64,000 nucleotides of DNA from Colwellia sp. 20A7 (GTDB lineage Bacteria > Pseudomonadota > Gammaproteobacteria > Enterobacterales > Alteromonadaceae). Location: assembly GCF_009832865.1 (NCBI RefSeq), contig NZ_CP047130.1, forward strand, positions 682,001 to 746,000, given 5' to 3'. The translations under genes and the position numbers were made by a program. Each line of letters begins with the position of its first letter. Position 1 is the first letter of the stretch. Shown here piece after piece: positions 36,004 through 45,511 of the stretch. Below the pieces are notes generated by a model. The model had not been told where the DNA came from and searched no databases. It saw only the letters and a program-made list of their open reading frames with translations.

Positions 36004-37947
36004 TTGAAATTATATATTGCTGAAAAGCCTAGTTTAGGACGAGCTATTGCCGCAGCACTTCCTAAACCTCATAAAAATCATAAGACCCATATAGAAGTCG
36101 CTAATGGCGATGTTGTTAGCTGGTGCGTAGGACATATTTTAGAACAAGCTGATCCTCAAGATTACGATGATCGATTTAAAAAGTGGTCTATGGAAACATT
36201 GCCTATGCTCCCTCAGCAATGGCAGTTAAAGCCTATTGCTCGCACACGTGACCAGTTAGCAGCACTACGTAAGCTTGTTAAACAAGCTGATGATATTATT
36301 CATGCAGGTGATCCTGATCGCGAAGGTCAGCTATTAGTTGATGAAGTTATTGATTTTTTTAAGGTATCTAAAGCTAAAAAATTAAGAGTTAAACGACTAT
36401 TAATTAGTGACTTGAATTTACCTGCCGTTAAACGCTCGCTTAACGCCCTTAAAGACAATCAAGACTTCATGCCACTATCAATCTCAGCATTAGCACGTTC
36501 ACGAGCTGATTGGCTGTATGGTCTTAATTTAACCCGAGCATATACATTGCAAGGGCAAAAGCAGGGTTATAATAGTGTTTTGTCAGTAGGGCGAGTACAA
36601 ACGCCTATTTTAGGATTAGTTGTTCGACGTGAACAAGCAATCGCGGAATTTATCTCTAAACCTTATTACCAAGTACTTGCGCATTTAGCACTTAATGAGT
36701 CAGAAGATAACAATGATTGTTTTACTGTTAAATGGCAACCGAGTGAAGCATGCCAGCAATATTGTGATGAAGAAGGGCGGGTGTTAGTTAAAGGGTTAGC
36801 TGAAAATGTTGTTACAAGAATTAATAATCAACCCGCTATTGTAGAAGACATTAAGACAGAACAAAAACAACAAAACCAACCTTTACCCTTTAACTTATCT
36901 AGCTTACAAATTTCTGCTGCTAAGCAGTTTTCAATGAACGCAAAGTTAGTGTTAGATGTTTGTCAGGCGCTTTATGAAAAACATAAACTTGTTACCTATC
37001 CACGTTCAGATTGTCGTTATCTTCCTAAAGAGCAGCTGAAACAAGCGCCAGGTATTATCAATATGTTAGCGGCTTCTAACTTACCTTGTAATGTTCAAGC
37101 AAAAAATTCAGATAAAACGATTAAAAGTAATGCATGGAATGATAAAAAAATCACTGCACATCATGCCATTATCCCAACAGAAAAATCACCTAATAATATT
37201 AATTTAAATTCGTTTGAAAAAAACATTTATCTATTAATTACGCGACAATATTTGGCGCAGTTTTATCCTGTTTATCGGTATCAACAAACCAAGTTAACGG
37301 TAAAAATTGCGGGTGGGTTATTCGCAACCAGTGCTAAGGTTGAACAGCAACAAGGATGGAAGGTACTATTTCCTCGGCATGATAAATCGTCAGAGCCAAA
37401 AGATACCTTTTTGCCGGCATTAACAAAAGGACAAGTGTTGCATTGTAAGCGAGGGGAGTTAATTGAAAAGCAAACCTCTCCACCAGAGTCTTTTACCGAT
37501 GCTACCCTGCTAGGCGCTATGACAGGTATCGCTCGTTTTGTTAGTGATGTGAATATTAAAAAAGTATTAAGAGATACCGATGGGTTAGGCACCGACGCTA
37601 CTCGTGCAGGGATTATTGACTTACTCTTTAAACGTGATTTTTTACAGCGACAAGGGAAGAAAATTATTGCCACTGATGTTGGCAAAGCACTTGTTAATGC
37701 ACTGCCGATAAAAGCAACCTTACCTGATATGACCGCACAATGGGAGTCAACATTAACGGCTATTTCAGAGCGAAATGCCAGCTATGTCAGTTTTATGGAC
37801 CCTCTAATTAGTACTATTACTGAGATGATTTCAGAGGCGAGCCAACAACCTTTTTCAAATTTACCTAAAGTGGCCTTTAAGCCAAAAAGAAAAGCTGGCG
37901 CTAAGCGAAAATTTACTAGAAAACCCGCAATGAAAAAAGTAGGGTGA
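36004..37947 (+). CDS. topB: DNA topoisomerase III
   Basis: A 647-residue type IA topoisomerase that passes single strands and resolves linked DNA. The TOPRIM domain (KLYIAEKPSLGRAIA at the start, then AGDPDREGQLLVDEV with the acidic metal ligands) is followed by the gate domains. The catalytic Tyr is in LVTYPRSDCRYLP. The start is taken as the TTG at 36004, which places KLYIAEKPS at the N-terminus as in E. coli TopB; an upstream GTG would add 16 residues with no family match. Length agrees with E. coli TopB. Confidence 0.93.
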   Translation: MKLYIAEKPSLGRAIAAALPKPHKNHKTHIEVANGDVVSWCVGHILEQADPQDYDDRFKKWSMETLPMLPQQWQLKPIARTRDQLAALRKLVKQADDIIHAGDPDREGQLLVDEVIDFFKVSKAKKLRVKRLLISDLNLPAVKRSLNALKDNQDFMPLSISALARSRADWLYGLNLTRAYTLQGQKQGYNSVLSVGRVQTPILGLVVRREQAIAEFISKPYYQVLAHLALNESEDNNDCFTVKWQPSEACQQYCDEEGRVLVKGLAENVVTRINNQPAIVEDIKTEQKQQNQPLPFNLSSLQISAAKQFSMNAKLVLDVCQALYEKHKLVTYPRSDCRYLPKEQLKQAPGIINMLAASNLPCNVQAKNSDKTIKSNAWNDKKITAHHAIIPTEKSPNNINLNSFEKNIYLLITRQYLAQFYPVYRYQQTKLTVKIAGGLFATSAKVEQQQGWKVLFPRHDKSSEPKDTFLPALTKGQVLHCKRGELIEKQTSPPESFTDATLLGAMTGIARFVSDVNIKKVLRDTDGLGTDATRAGIIDLLFKRDFLQRQGKKIIATDVGKALVNALPIKATLPDMTAQWESTLTAISERNASYVSFMDPLISTITEMISEASQQPFSNLPKVAFKPKRKAGAKRKFTRKPAMKKVG

Positions 37948-37954
37948 GACTGTT

Positions 37955-38112
37955 ATACCAGTTTAATTAAGTGAACAACTTTATACGTATAAAAAATCGC
38001 CTAATACAAGGCATTTATTTCAATAACTAGTTGTTCTAATTATTAAATAAATAACGATGTAGTTGGTTGTTTTAGCAAGTAGAAATGATCACATAACTAG
38101 TGAGATTGGTAT
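37955..38112. mobile_element. MITE-like repeat, copy 2
   Basis: Starts ATACCAGT and ends ATTGGTAT, which pair at seven of eight positions, and matches the copy at 30155-30316 over nearly its whole length. It lies 8 bases past the topB stop. The shared centre includes CAATAACTAGTTGTTCTAAT. It does not encode a protein. Confidence 0.75.
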
Positions 38113-38148
38113 TAAATATCATTGTTAATTAACAAGTATAACAAGAGA

Positions 38149-38191
38149 TATAAACCGCCTACGTCCTTATGTTAAGTCGCAGGCGGTTATA
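38149..38191 (-). terminator. Hairpin after the molybdenum hydroxylase genes
   Basis: TATAAACCGCCTACG pairs with CGCAGGCGGTTATA with a bulge and a mismatch, around a 14-nt loop. It lies 11 bases past the iorB-like stop. The T-tract is weak on the minus side. Confidence 0.5.
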
Positions 38192-38201
38192 CTAATAGCG
38201 T

Positions 38202-40457
38202 CTAAGCTTTTAGCTGATTTCCAATAGGCAATTGTCTAATGCGTTTACCACATGCGGCAAAAATAGCATTACATAACGCAGGGGCGTAAACAGGAGTGGG
38301 AGGTTCACCAACACCGGCTGGAGCCGCATCACTTTGAATAATTTCCACATCTATTTCTAATGGACCGTCATTCATACGTGGCACGAGGTAGTCGTGAAAA
38401 TTACTTTGTTGCACACGACCTTTATCGAAAGTAATCCCTTCACTAATGGCAGCAGTAAGGCCATAAATAGAACCACCTTGAACTTGGTTAATTACGGTAT
38501 CCGTATTGACTACCGTTCCGGCATCAATGCTTGCCCATGACTTAATGATTTTTAGTTCACCGCTGTCTGAAACCTCTACTTCAACCACAGTGGCCACGTA
38601 GCTTAAGAAGCTTCGATGTGCCGCTATACCTAAACCTCGGCCTTTAGGGAGCTTTCTCCCCCATTTACTCATCTCAGCAACTTTTTCAATGACATGACGT
38701 AACCTACCAATATCTAACGGATAAATAGCTTTATCGCCGCCGTAATTATCGTATTCGCCATTTTGCTCAGTAATATCTAAAATGCGGTCAGGGCCGATGG
38801 TTTCAAGCAAATAGTCTTTTTGATCGCGACCAGCCTTGTGAGCTGCTTCGGCGATAAATGACTGTATAGCAAATGCATGAAAAACATTCGATACAGACCG
38901 CATCCAACCAATTCTCGCTTTGGCTGGGGCTTCACCGTTTTCTAACTTCATGTTAGGTGTGTTAATTGGGTTATCGGTAAATCCTAAACGTAACTCGAAG
39001 CTGCCAGCTTTGGTAGCGCCTTCTTGAAAGGTCGATGTAATAGGCGAAAATGCAGTCCGGTGTAAATATGCTTCAATTTTGCCATTTTTATCTAGCGACG
39101 CTTCAATGTGTTGAGCTGAAACTGCATGGTAGAAACCATGTTGTATATCATCTTCACGCGTCCATTGAACACGAATAGCCTTACCCGTTTTCATTGAAAG
39201 ATAAGCAGCTTCTGCTGAGAAATCAGGCTTAGACTTACGGCCAAAACCACCACCTAACATAGTAACGTGAACGTTAATTTGTTCTTGTGGCATACCAACC
39301 ATGGCAGCTACTGTTGCCATATCTGCTTGCGGGTTTTGTGTTGCAGCCCACACGTCTACACGGTCTTTGTAATACATTGCTGTAGCACAAGGCGGCTCCA
39401 TTGGTGCTTGAGCTAAATGCGGTGCATAGTAATCTGCCACTAGCTTATCGCTGTCTTTTGCTAGAATACTTTCAGCATCTCCGATTGAGCGCACAGACGA
39501 CTGCGACGATGCCACTGTAGCTAACAAGCTCTCTTTAAAGGTCTCTGAATTATAGTCACCATTTTTACCGTCATCCCATGCCACTGTTAATGCTTTGCGG
39601 CCTTTCATGGCTGCCCAAGTATTATTGGCAATGATGGCAATACCACCTTTAGGCTGAAACATAGGTGCGCCTTGCGGTGCAGGGATTTCTACTATGTCTA
39701 CAACGCCTTCTATTGCTTTGGCAGCTTTTGCGTCAAAACTTTTAACTTTGCCACCAACAACAGGAGGGCGAACAATCATTGCGATAAGCGCTTTCGGCTC
39801 TAGTACATCGGCAGCAAACGTGGCTTTGCCTGTTACTATATCTTTTAAATCGACATGTTCCATGGCGGTATTAATGTAACGCCACTCACTACGCTTTTTA
39901 AGCGGAATTTTATCTGCTTCTGGCGGTGTAATGTTTAACGCATCATTGACCAACTCAGCATAAGTTAGGGTTTTTCCTGATGTATGAGTAACAACGTGCT
40001 GCTCAGCTGAACATGAATCTATAGACACATTCCAGCGCGTTGCTGCCGCTTGTCGCATAAGATGACGAACGCTTGCGCCCATTTCACGTAAACGCTGCAT
40101 ATTGTAACGAATGCTGCGTGAACCATCGGTATTTTGGTCACCGTATTTAGGATCGCCTTTACCTTGGATAACAACAACCTTGTCCCAAGAAGCTTCCATT
40201 TCATCGGCAACAATTTGTGCGATTGCAGTACGGATTTGCTGACCCATTTCAGAACGATGACAGGTGATTTCAACAACACCATCTGGACGTAAGGCAACAA
40301 ATAAATTAGCTACTTTTGATGATTCTGATGGTTTAGCAAGTACACCAGCCATTGCTCTAGGCGCTGCACCTGTAAAATAAGTACCAACGACTAAAGCACC
40401 TACTGCGACACTAGACTTTAAAAAATTACGACGGGTTAAATCAAAATATTGGCTCAT
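38202..40457 (-). CDS. Molybdopterin-binding subunit of an IorB-type oxidoreductase
   Basis: A 751-residue large subunit of the xanthine oxidase family. The twin-arginine signal ([19 protein letters not shown]) sends the folded enzyme to the periplasm. Molybdenum-cofactor regions include [17 protein letters not shown] and [20 protein letters not shown], with the catalytic Glu expected in the GVGEPP block. It pairs with the adjacent 2Fe-2S subunit and lacks the FAD subunit, as in isoquinoline 1-oxidoreductase and related aldehyde dehydrogenases that pass electrons to a cytochrome. The substrate is probably an aldehyde or N-heterocycle. Its start overlaps the small-subunit stop in ATGA. Confidence 0.9.
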   Translation of the reverse strand: MSQYFDLTRRNFLKSSVAVGALVVGTYFTGAAPRAMAGVLAKPSESSKVANLFVALRPDGVVEITCHRSEMGQQIRTAIAQIVADEMEASWDKVVVIQGKGDPKYGDQNTDGSRSIRYNMQRLREMGASVRHLMRQAAATRWNVSIDSCSAEQHVVTHTSGKTLTYAELVNDALNITPPEADKIPLKKRSEWRYINTAMEHVDLKDIVTGKATFAADVLEPKALIAMIVRPPVVGGKVKSFDAKAAKAIEGVVDIVEIPAPQGAPMFQPKGGIAIIANNTWAAMKGRKALTVAWDDGKNGDYNSETFKESLLATVASSQSSVRSIGDAESILAKDSDKLVADYYAPHLAQAPMEPPCATAMYYKDRVDVWAATQNPQADMATVAAMVGMPQEQINVHVTMLGGGFGRKSKPDFSAEAAYLSMKTGKAIRVQWTREDDIQHGFYHAVSAQHIEASLDKNGKIEAYLHRTAFSPITSTFQEGATKAGSFELRLGFTDNPINTPNMKLENGEAPAKARIGWMRSVSNVFHAFAIQSFIAEAAHKAGRDQKDYLLETIGPDRILDITEQNGEYDNYGGDKAIYPLDIGRLRHVIEKVAEMSKWGRKLPKGRGLGIAAHRSFLSYVATVVEVEVSDSGELKIIKSWASIDAGTVVNTDTVINQVQGGSIYGLTAAISEGITFDKGRVQQSNFHDYLVPRMNDGPLEIDVEIIQSDAAPAGVGEPPTPVYAPALCNAIFAACGKRIRQLPIGNQLKA

Positions 40458-40951
40458 GCTTCTTCTCCTGCTTTTTCAGGAACATAATAAGCAACACCAG
40501 CCATTGATTTAGACGCAGATTTGATCGCTTTATGAATGCGAGGATAAGTACCACATCGACAAATATTGCCTGACATACTTTGTACAATCTCATCATCACT
40601 AGGTGTAGGGTTGCTTGCCAGTAAACTAGCTGCTTGCATCATTTGACCACATTGGCAAAAACCGCATTGTGGCACTTTATGTTCTATCCAAGCTTTTTGT
40701 ACAGGATGCTCACCGTTTTCACTTAAGCCTTCAATAGTTGTTATTTTACTACCTGAAACTGCAGAAATAGGTAATGTACATGAGCGTTGTGCCTCACCGT
40801 TTATATGAACAGTACACGCACCACATTGTGCCATACCACAGCCAAATTTAGGACCTGTTAGTTGTAACTCATCCCGTAAATACCAGAGTACGGGCGTAGT
40901 CGGGTCGCCTGAAAACTTACGAGTTTCACCGTTAACGGTAAACGTAATCAT
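40454..40951 (-). CDS. (2Fe-2S) subunit of an IorA-type oxidoreductase
   Basis: A 165-residue small subunit with two 2Fe-2S clusters. The plant-type cluster uses the Cys of [17 protein letters not shown] and the following RSC; the second uses [12 protein letters not shown] and [11 protein letters not shown]. It relays electrons from the molybdenum centre of the partner encoded downstream. It has no signal of its own and should be carried across with its partner by the Tat system. The ATGA overlap with the partner gene implies coupled translation. No maturation factor gene is adjacent. Confidence 0.92.
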   Translation of the reverse strand: MITFTVNGETRKFSGDPTTPVLWYLRDELQLTGPKFGCGMAQCGACTVHINGEAQRSCTLPISAVSGSKITTIEGLSENGEHPVQKAWIEHKVPQCGFCQCGQMMQAASLLASNPTPSDDEIVQSMSGNICRCGTYPRIHKAIKSASKSMAGVAYYVPEKAGEEA

Positions 40952-41318
40952 GATTTGCTCTCCATTGTCGTAAGTAAACGATTATGCTTCGCTTTGCTTA
41001 CATTGCTTGATTGGAACTGTTGACGTCTCTAACCGTATAGTACTAAACCTAATATTTAGTGTACTAGCGATTCACCTCTTAAACTTTGTAAGACTTTGTA
41101 AGGGATTTTAAATGAGGTTGAATAAACTAAAGATACGCGTACTTTATCTTACAGTCAAACTAGCCTTGATTTTCAGGTGTTAGTTATGAGGTTCTGGGTG
41201 AAAAGCCCTAGAGTTAATAAGGTCAAATGTCATCGTTTAACCTGTCATAAAAGCGATACTGTTGATTTTCTTAATAGGGTATTATTTATTTTAATTTACC
41301 TTGCTTGGAATAAGAACA
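40952..41318. other. Intergenic stretch with short repeats only
   Basis: No gene was recognised here. The stretch has an inverted repeat ACTAAA/TTTAGT at 41042-41060 and a direct repeat of ACTTTGTAAG at 41083-41102. It must hold the divergent promoters of the IorAB-type genes and the MazG-like gene, but no clear box can be assigned. Confidence 0.5.
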
Positions 41319-41603
41319 ATGAGGATTAACGATACCGCTAAGAAGAATTATGAATGGGTTGAAGAAATGGGCTGGCATAATAAAACCACATTAGAAGCGT
41401 TAGCACTGGTTGCTTCTGAAGTGGGCGAAGCAATCAATGAATGTAGAAATGAAAAGCCAACGGATGCTTTTGGTGAAGAGCTTGCTGATATTATTCTTAG
41501 AGTGCTTGATATTGCTCATTGGCAAGGGATAGATATGGAACAAGAGATCACTAAAAAAATGATGATTAACGAGCAACGCGGTACAAGAGGCAGAGAAAAA
41601 TAA
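41319..41603 (+). CDS. MazG-like nucleotide pyrophosphohydrolase
   Basis: A 94-residue all-alpha protein. The acidic motif LVASEVGEAINECRNEKP followed by EELADIILRVLDIA is the E-x-x-E ... E-x-x-D metal site of the MazG/RS21-C6 superfamily, which hydrolyses (often non-canonical) NTPs to NMP. The ATG at 41319 is used because GGAA lies 8 bases upstream; an earlier TTG is less likely. It is followed one base later by a small lipoprotein gene. Confidence 0.8.
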   Translation: MRINDTAKKNYEWVEEMGWHNKTTLEALALVASEVGEAINECRNEKPTDAFGEELADIILRVLDIAHWQGIDMEQEITKKMMINEQRGTRGREK

Positions 41604-41604
41604 C

Positions 41605-41811
41605 ATGGTTAAACTCTTATTTATCTTTATTCTTTTATGCTGTTTAAACGCTTGTAGTAATAAAGAACTGTACCAAGCTGGGCAAGATTATCAAAAAAGT
41701 GAGTGCGTTAAAAATGCTTCATCAGAAGAGCAGCTTAATGATTGCTTAACAAGGAATAAAAAAACTTACGAAGTTTATAAACGAGAGCATGACGAAGTTA
41801 TTGAAAAATAA
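41605..41811 (+). CDS. Small lipoprotein of unknown function
   Basis: A 68-residue lipoprotein with signal MVKLLFIFILLCCLNAC; the lipobox is LNAC. The mature peptide is highly charged, with two further Cys (SECVKN and NDCLTR) spaced for a possible disulfide. It starts one base after the MazG-like gene, so the two should be co-transcribed. No family was recognised. Confidence 0.72.
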   Translation: MVKLLFIFILLCCLNACSNKELYQAGQDYQKSECVKNASSEEQLNDCLTRNKKTYEVYKREHDEVIEK

Positions 41812-41853
41812 TCAGGGTCATTATTTAGTTCGAACTATCGTTTCGCTATATTG

Positions 41854-42234
41854 TTAAAAGCCAACACTGTTCAACCAATTGTTGGCTTCGGTCGAATCAA
41901 CACAATACTTTATCTCTACATTGGTAAATAATTTATAGGTTTCTTCCAGTAAGCTTTTTTGGATAGAAAGACCAAAAACAACCGCTAAATATTGTAAATT
42001 TTGATTGTTTAACCATGAATATAGTTCAGATATATAACTTCTGGCATCAGGTGTTATTAACTCCCATTGAGTCAGATCTACTAAGCATGCCCAAGGCTCA
42101 TTGTTCATTTGAATAACGAGTTTTTTTAATTCCTGTCCCCAATCTATCGCGGCTTCATAATTCCAAGAATCATAAGCCACAAAAGTAAGGGTGTTTTTAT
42201 TAACTGTTAATGTATAAGAGCCGTGTGACTTCAT
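41854..42234 (-). CDS. STAS/SpoIIAA-like small protein
   Basis: A 126-residue soluble protein. The pattern of an initial strand pair, a helix (YEAAIDWGQELKKLVIQM), a strand (WACLVDLTQWELIT) and an alternating helix/strand end resembles the STAS/SpoIIAA-like fold. No phosphorylatable Ser can be assigned. Function is unknown. It follows speE on the same strand after an 84-base gap. Confidence 0.6.
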   Translation of the reverse strand: MKSHGSYTLTVNKNTLTFVAYDSWNYEAAIDWGQELKKLVIQMNNEPWACLVDLTQWELITPDARSYISELYSWLNNQNLQYLAVVFGLSIQKSLLEETYKLFTNVEIKYCVDSTEANNWLNSVGF

Positions 42235-42318
42235 TAAAACCTCGAAAAATATAACGAAACCTAATCTTTCTCGTTTAATAAGAAAATGCCAGAAAAAATG
42301 CCAGAAAATATGGCTATG

Positions 42319-43179
42319 TTAATCGTTCTGAATTAGACCTTTCAATTCTTTTTTAACAAACGTTGGCAAAGCGAATGCCGCGGTGTGTAATTGATGGTTG
42401 TAATAATCAAAGTCTAAACCGCTATCAATTACACGTTGTGGGTTAAAATCATTAATTGGGTGATGTTTTTTAGTCGCAAAAGTAAAACTCCATAAACCAC
42501 CAGGGTAGGTTAAATTACTAAAGCTATATAAAAAGCACTGATCAAAAACATTATTTAATACGCTTAATAATGATTGTTGAATGTCCATGGCATACCAAGA
42601 CGATTCACCTTGTGACACAACAATACCGTCATCGGTTAGACAATTAAAAACATCTTGATAAAACGCTTCACCAAATAATGGTTGTGCAGGGCCAATAGGA
42701 TCTGTGCTATCAACAATAATCACATCAAACTTTTCTTTAGTATTTTTAACAAATTCTACACCATCACCAATAATTAAATTGATTTTGGGATTTTCAAGCG
42801 CACTAGCTGTTTGTGGGATGTGCTCCTTACAAGCGTCAACCACCATAGCGTCAATTTCTACCATGGTACATTTTTCAACCTTGCTATGACGTATTACTTC
42901 TCGTGCTGTACCGCCGTCACCACCACCAATCACTAAAACGTTTTTAGGGTTAGGGTGAACAAACAAAGGTAAGTGAGAAATCATATCGTGGTAAGCAAAC
43001 TCATCGCGCTCAGTTACCATAATTAAACCATCATTAAGTAACATTTTTCCATGACCTTTGGTGTCAACAATATCGACTGTTTGAAAGTCACTTTTACCTG
43101 AAAATAATACGTTCTCTACTTTAAAACGTAAGCCTAAAAAGTCAGAAAATTTTTCTTCTACCCATAAATCAGAGTGCAT
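42319..43179 (-). CDS. speE: Spermidine synthase
   Basis: A 286-residue aminopropyltransferase that makes spermidine from putrescine and decarboxylated S-adenosylmethionine. It shows VLVIGGGDGGTAREVIRH (nucleotide-binding glycine loop), the MVEIDAMV acidic residue and VDSTDPIGPAQPLF with the catalytic Asp. The N-terminal beta domain and length match E. coli SpeE. Its start overlaps the end of speD by 11 bases, so the pair is translationally linked. Released methylthioadenosine is a substrate of MtnN, also in this window. Confidence 0.95.
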   Translation of the reverse strand: MHSDLWVEEKFSDFLGLRFKVENVLFSGKSDFQTVDIVDTKGHGKMLLNDGLIMVTERDEFAYHDMISHLPLFVHPNPKNVLVIGGGDGGTAREVIRHSKVEKCTMVEIDAMVVDACKEHIPQTASALENPKINLIIGDGVEFVKNTKEKFDVIIVDSTDPIGPAQPLFGEAFYQDVFNCLTDDGIVVSQGESSWYAMDIQQSLLSVLNNVFDQCFLYSFSNLTYPGGLWSFTFATKKHHPINDFNPQRVIDSGLDFDYYNHQLHTAAFALPTFVKKELKGLIQND

Positions 43180-44131
43180 GGTTTTCTCCGGTAAGATCTA
43201 GCGCTAGTGGTGTTGAATATTGTGTTTCGGGTGTAATAAAGCTAGCGAAACAAACGAGGTAACCATTGTCTAACGTTTTACTGACTAATGAATTACTTAT
43301 ATAAGGACTCTTAATCGTAGTCGTTACTTTTTTTGAAAATTGAGGGTCATTAAAGCCAAGTAAATCAAAAGAAGAAGGGCTAAGAATATCAAGAATTTTT
43401 GACGCTATAGTAAATAAATCCAGATTTGATTCAAAGCTAACATAGCTACTACCTGCTTGAGGTGTAACATGAATAGTATAGTAATCTGTACCTTTAATAG
43501 CGTTAAGTGAATAACCATAAGGGTCAAAGACAAAATCATCAATTTCAAAACCAGGTAACAACTCATTAATACAGAAAAAATCTCGTATTTCTTGCGTACT
43601 TAACCCTTTAGTTGTTAATTTTTTAGAGGCATATTCACTGATTTGATAGGCCAGTAACTCATAAGTGGTGTCGTCAGGCTCAGCTTGAAATTCATTATCT
43701 TGATGAAATACATAATTATGATGACTATATATTTCACCAAAACGGTAGGCTTTACCGGTTAGGTATTTCGATAATAATTTAATGTCGTCACCAAACGAAG
43801 TTAATTGTGCATTAGAAAAATACTCATTTTTTCTTTGGTAAGTAACATGAAGAATATCTTCGGGTTGTGTGTTTTGAATAAAATATTCAATGGAGTTCAC
43901 TAATTGCGTAACGCCACAGGTTAGAATTAAAAATCGGTCATCCCAAACAAATAAGCTAGATTCAGAAAGCAAAAACGCTTTACAGTGCTCATTTTCAATA
44001 GAAGATAAAATTTGGGCATTACAACATTCAACAAGTTCTTGCCAAAATGTATTACTGATATCGTTAAGTAGTGAAAGTTTTGTGTTATCCACGACCACTT
44101 CAGCTTTTTTTTCTGAGCCTTCAAAAAACAA
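43169..44131 (-). CDS. S-adenosylmethionine decarboxylase, eukaryotic type
   Basis: A 320-residue pyruvoyl enzyme that supplies the aminopropyl donor for spermidine. It resembles the human enzyme, not E. coli SpeD: the N-terminus FFEGSEK, self-cleavage site LSE57-S58 in LLSESSLFVWDD, Cys72 in LTCGVT, and PYGYSLNAIKGTDYYTIHVT with the processing Ser and His all match. Ser58 should become the pyruvoyl group after cleavage. The start is TTG, preceded by AAGGAT at good spacing; it also matches where the family begins. It overlaps speE by 11 bases. Confidence 0.9.
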   Translation of the reverse strand: MFFEGSEKKAEVVVDNTKLSLLNDISNTFWQELVECCNAQILSSIENEHCKAFLLSESSLFVWDDRFLILTCGVTQLVNSIEYFIQNTQPEDILHVTYQRKNEYFSNAQLTSFGDDIKLLSKYLTGKAYRFGEIYSHHNYVFHQDNEFQAEPDDTTYELLAYQISEYASKKLTTKGLSTQEIRDFFCINELLPGFEIDDFVFDPYGYSLNAIKGTDYYTIHVTPQAGSSYVSFESNLDLFTIASKILDILSPSSFDLLGFNDPQFSKKVTTTIKSPYISNSLVSKTLDNGYLVCFASFITPETQYSTPLALDLTGENHAL

Positions 44132-44426
44132 AAGTAAATCCTTAAAACTTGCCTAAAGCACTTCAAAAACTTAAAATAAATAGACATAAAAATTGCGGCG
44201 GTCATTGTACAAACAAAAAATATTTTTACAATAAATACTTTTTTATAATTAACATTTTCGGTCAATCGTAATTAAAATTTGTATCAATGTCATAGTAAGG
44301 CTATTAGCGCTATTGAAAAATAATAGAATTAAAAGCGAGTATAAAAACTTACCTATTTTTGTTAAATAAAACTATACTTTTTTCATTTTATTTGGATAAT
44401 TGCCAAAATATTTAGGGTTACCGCTT

Positions 44427-45362
44427 ATGAAAAAAATAAAAGAAATAGATATCGACCTAACCTTACCTGAAATCGAGTTTAGTTGCGCTGAAATAACACC
44501 GGCAATATATACGAATACCACGCACATTATTGGTTTTGAATTTGACGGCACAGCCTGTTTTCGAAAAGGAACTAAAGCAGGGCCTAATGCCTTAAGACAA
44601 GTATCCGATGGAATAGAAACCTACTCGCCTTATTTAAACCGTGATATTGAAGATTTTTCTTTTGTTGATTTAGGTAATTTATCTACTGTGCCAAGCCAAT
44701 CAAGTCAAAGTGAACATCAAGCGATAGAACTACAATGGCAACGTGCTACCGATGATTTTTGTCAGTTATTTAATGACATAGACTTACCAAACTCACAAGT
44801 ACGTACATTAGTACTTGGTGGTGAGCACTCTATTTCATATGGCCCTATTAAAACCTATTTAGCACAATACCCTAATTTAGTGGTATTGCATTTAGACGCG
44901 CATGCCGATTTACGTGATGGGTATCTTGATTTTCATTACTCACATGCCTCTATTATTCGCCGTATACTTGACCATTTTGGTGAAGAACATCAACTGATTC
45001 AATATGGAATTCGCTCGGGAACAAAAGAAGAATATCAATGGATGCACGAGCATAAAACCATTCAACCATCGCGAAATGATTTTTTAGCCGCGGTTGAAGC
45101 CATTGCAGATGACCGTCCTATCTATTTAACATTAGATTTAGATTATTTTGATCCGAGCTTTTTCCCAGGCACAGGAACACCTGAGCCGGGTGGTGAAGAC
45201 TTTCACTCATTTGTTAGTTTATGCAAGATACTATTCAAAAAGAACTTTGTGGGTTGTGATGTTGTTGAGCTTTCACCGGTCATTGATGCGACAGGTAACA
45301 GTGATGTATTTGCAGCGAAGGTTGTACGTGAATTACTTATTTGTTTAAATGAAAGTAAATAA
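44427..45362 (+). CDS. speB: Agmatinase/arginase family ureohydrolase
   Basis: A 311-residue binuclear manganese enzyme. Metal ligands are in GGEHSISYGP, HLDAHADLRDGY and LDLDYFDPSF, and PGTGTPEPGG follows as in agmatinases. It should split agmatine into putrescine and urea, feeding the neighbouring spermidine synthase. The ATG at 44427 is preferred (AGGG upstream) over a TTG 27 bases earlier. It is divergent from speD across 295 AT-rich bases. An arginine decarboxylase gene is not in the window, so arginase activity cannot be wholly excluded. Confidence 0.87.
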   Translation: MKKIKEIDIDLTLPEIEFSCAEITPAIYTNTTHIIGFEFDGTACFRKGTKAGPNALRQVSDGIETYSPYLNRDIEDFSFVDLGNLSTVPSQSSQSEHQAIELQWQRATDDFCQLFNDIDLPNSQVRTLVLGGEHSISYGPIKTYLAQYPNLVVLHLDAHADLRDGYLDFHYSHASIIRRILDHFGEEHQLIQYGIRSGTKEEYQWMHEHKTIQPSRNDFLAAVEAIADDRPIYLTLDLDYFDPSFFPGTGTPEPGGEDFHSFVSLCKILFKKNFVGCDVVELSPVIDATGNSDVFAAKVVRELLICLNESK

Positions 45363-45423
45363 CATCTAATAAATCAATACCTTAAGTAAGATGGTGGTGA
45401 GTATATTAGCATTGCCTTATGAT

Positions 45424-45462
45424 AAAAAAAGGCCTGATGATTTAACTATCATCAGGCCTTTA
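45424..45462. terminator. Bidirectional terminator after speB
   Basis: AAAGGCCTGATGAT pairs exactly with ATCATCAGGCCTTT around a 6-nt loop, with an A-run on the left and TTTA on the right. It serves the plus-strand speB gene and the minus-strand OmpA-like gene. Confidence 0.88.
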
Positions 45463-45511
45463 TTGAATACACATTAAAAATGTAATACTAGCTTAAATCT
45501 GCAAAGTGTTA

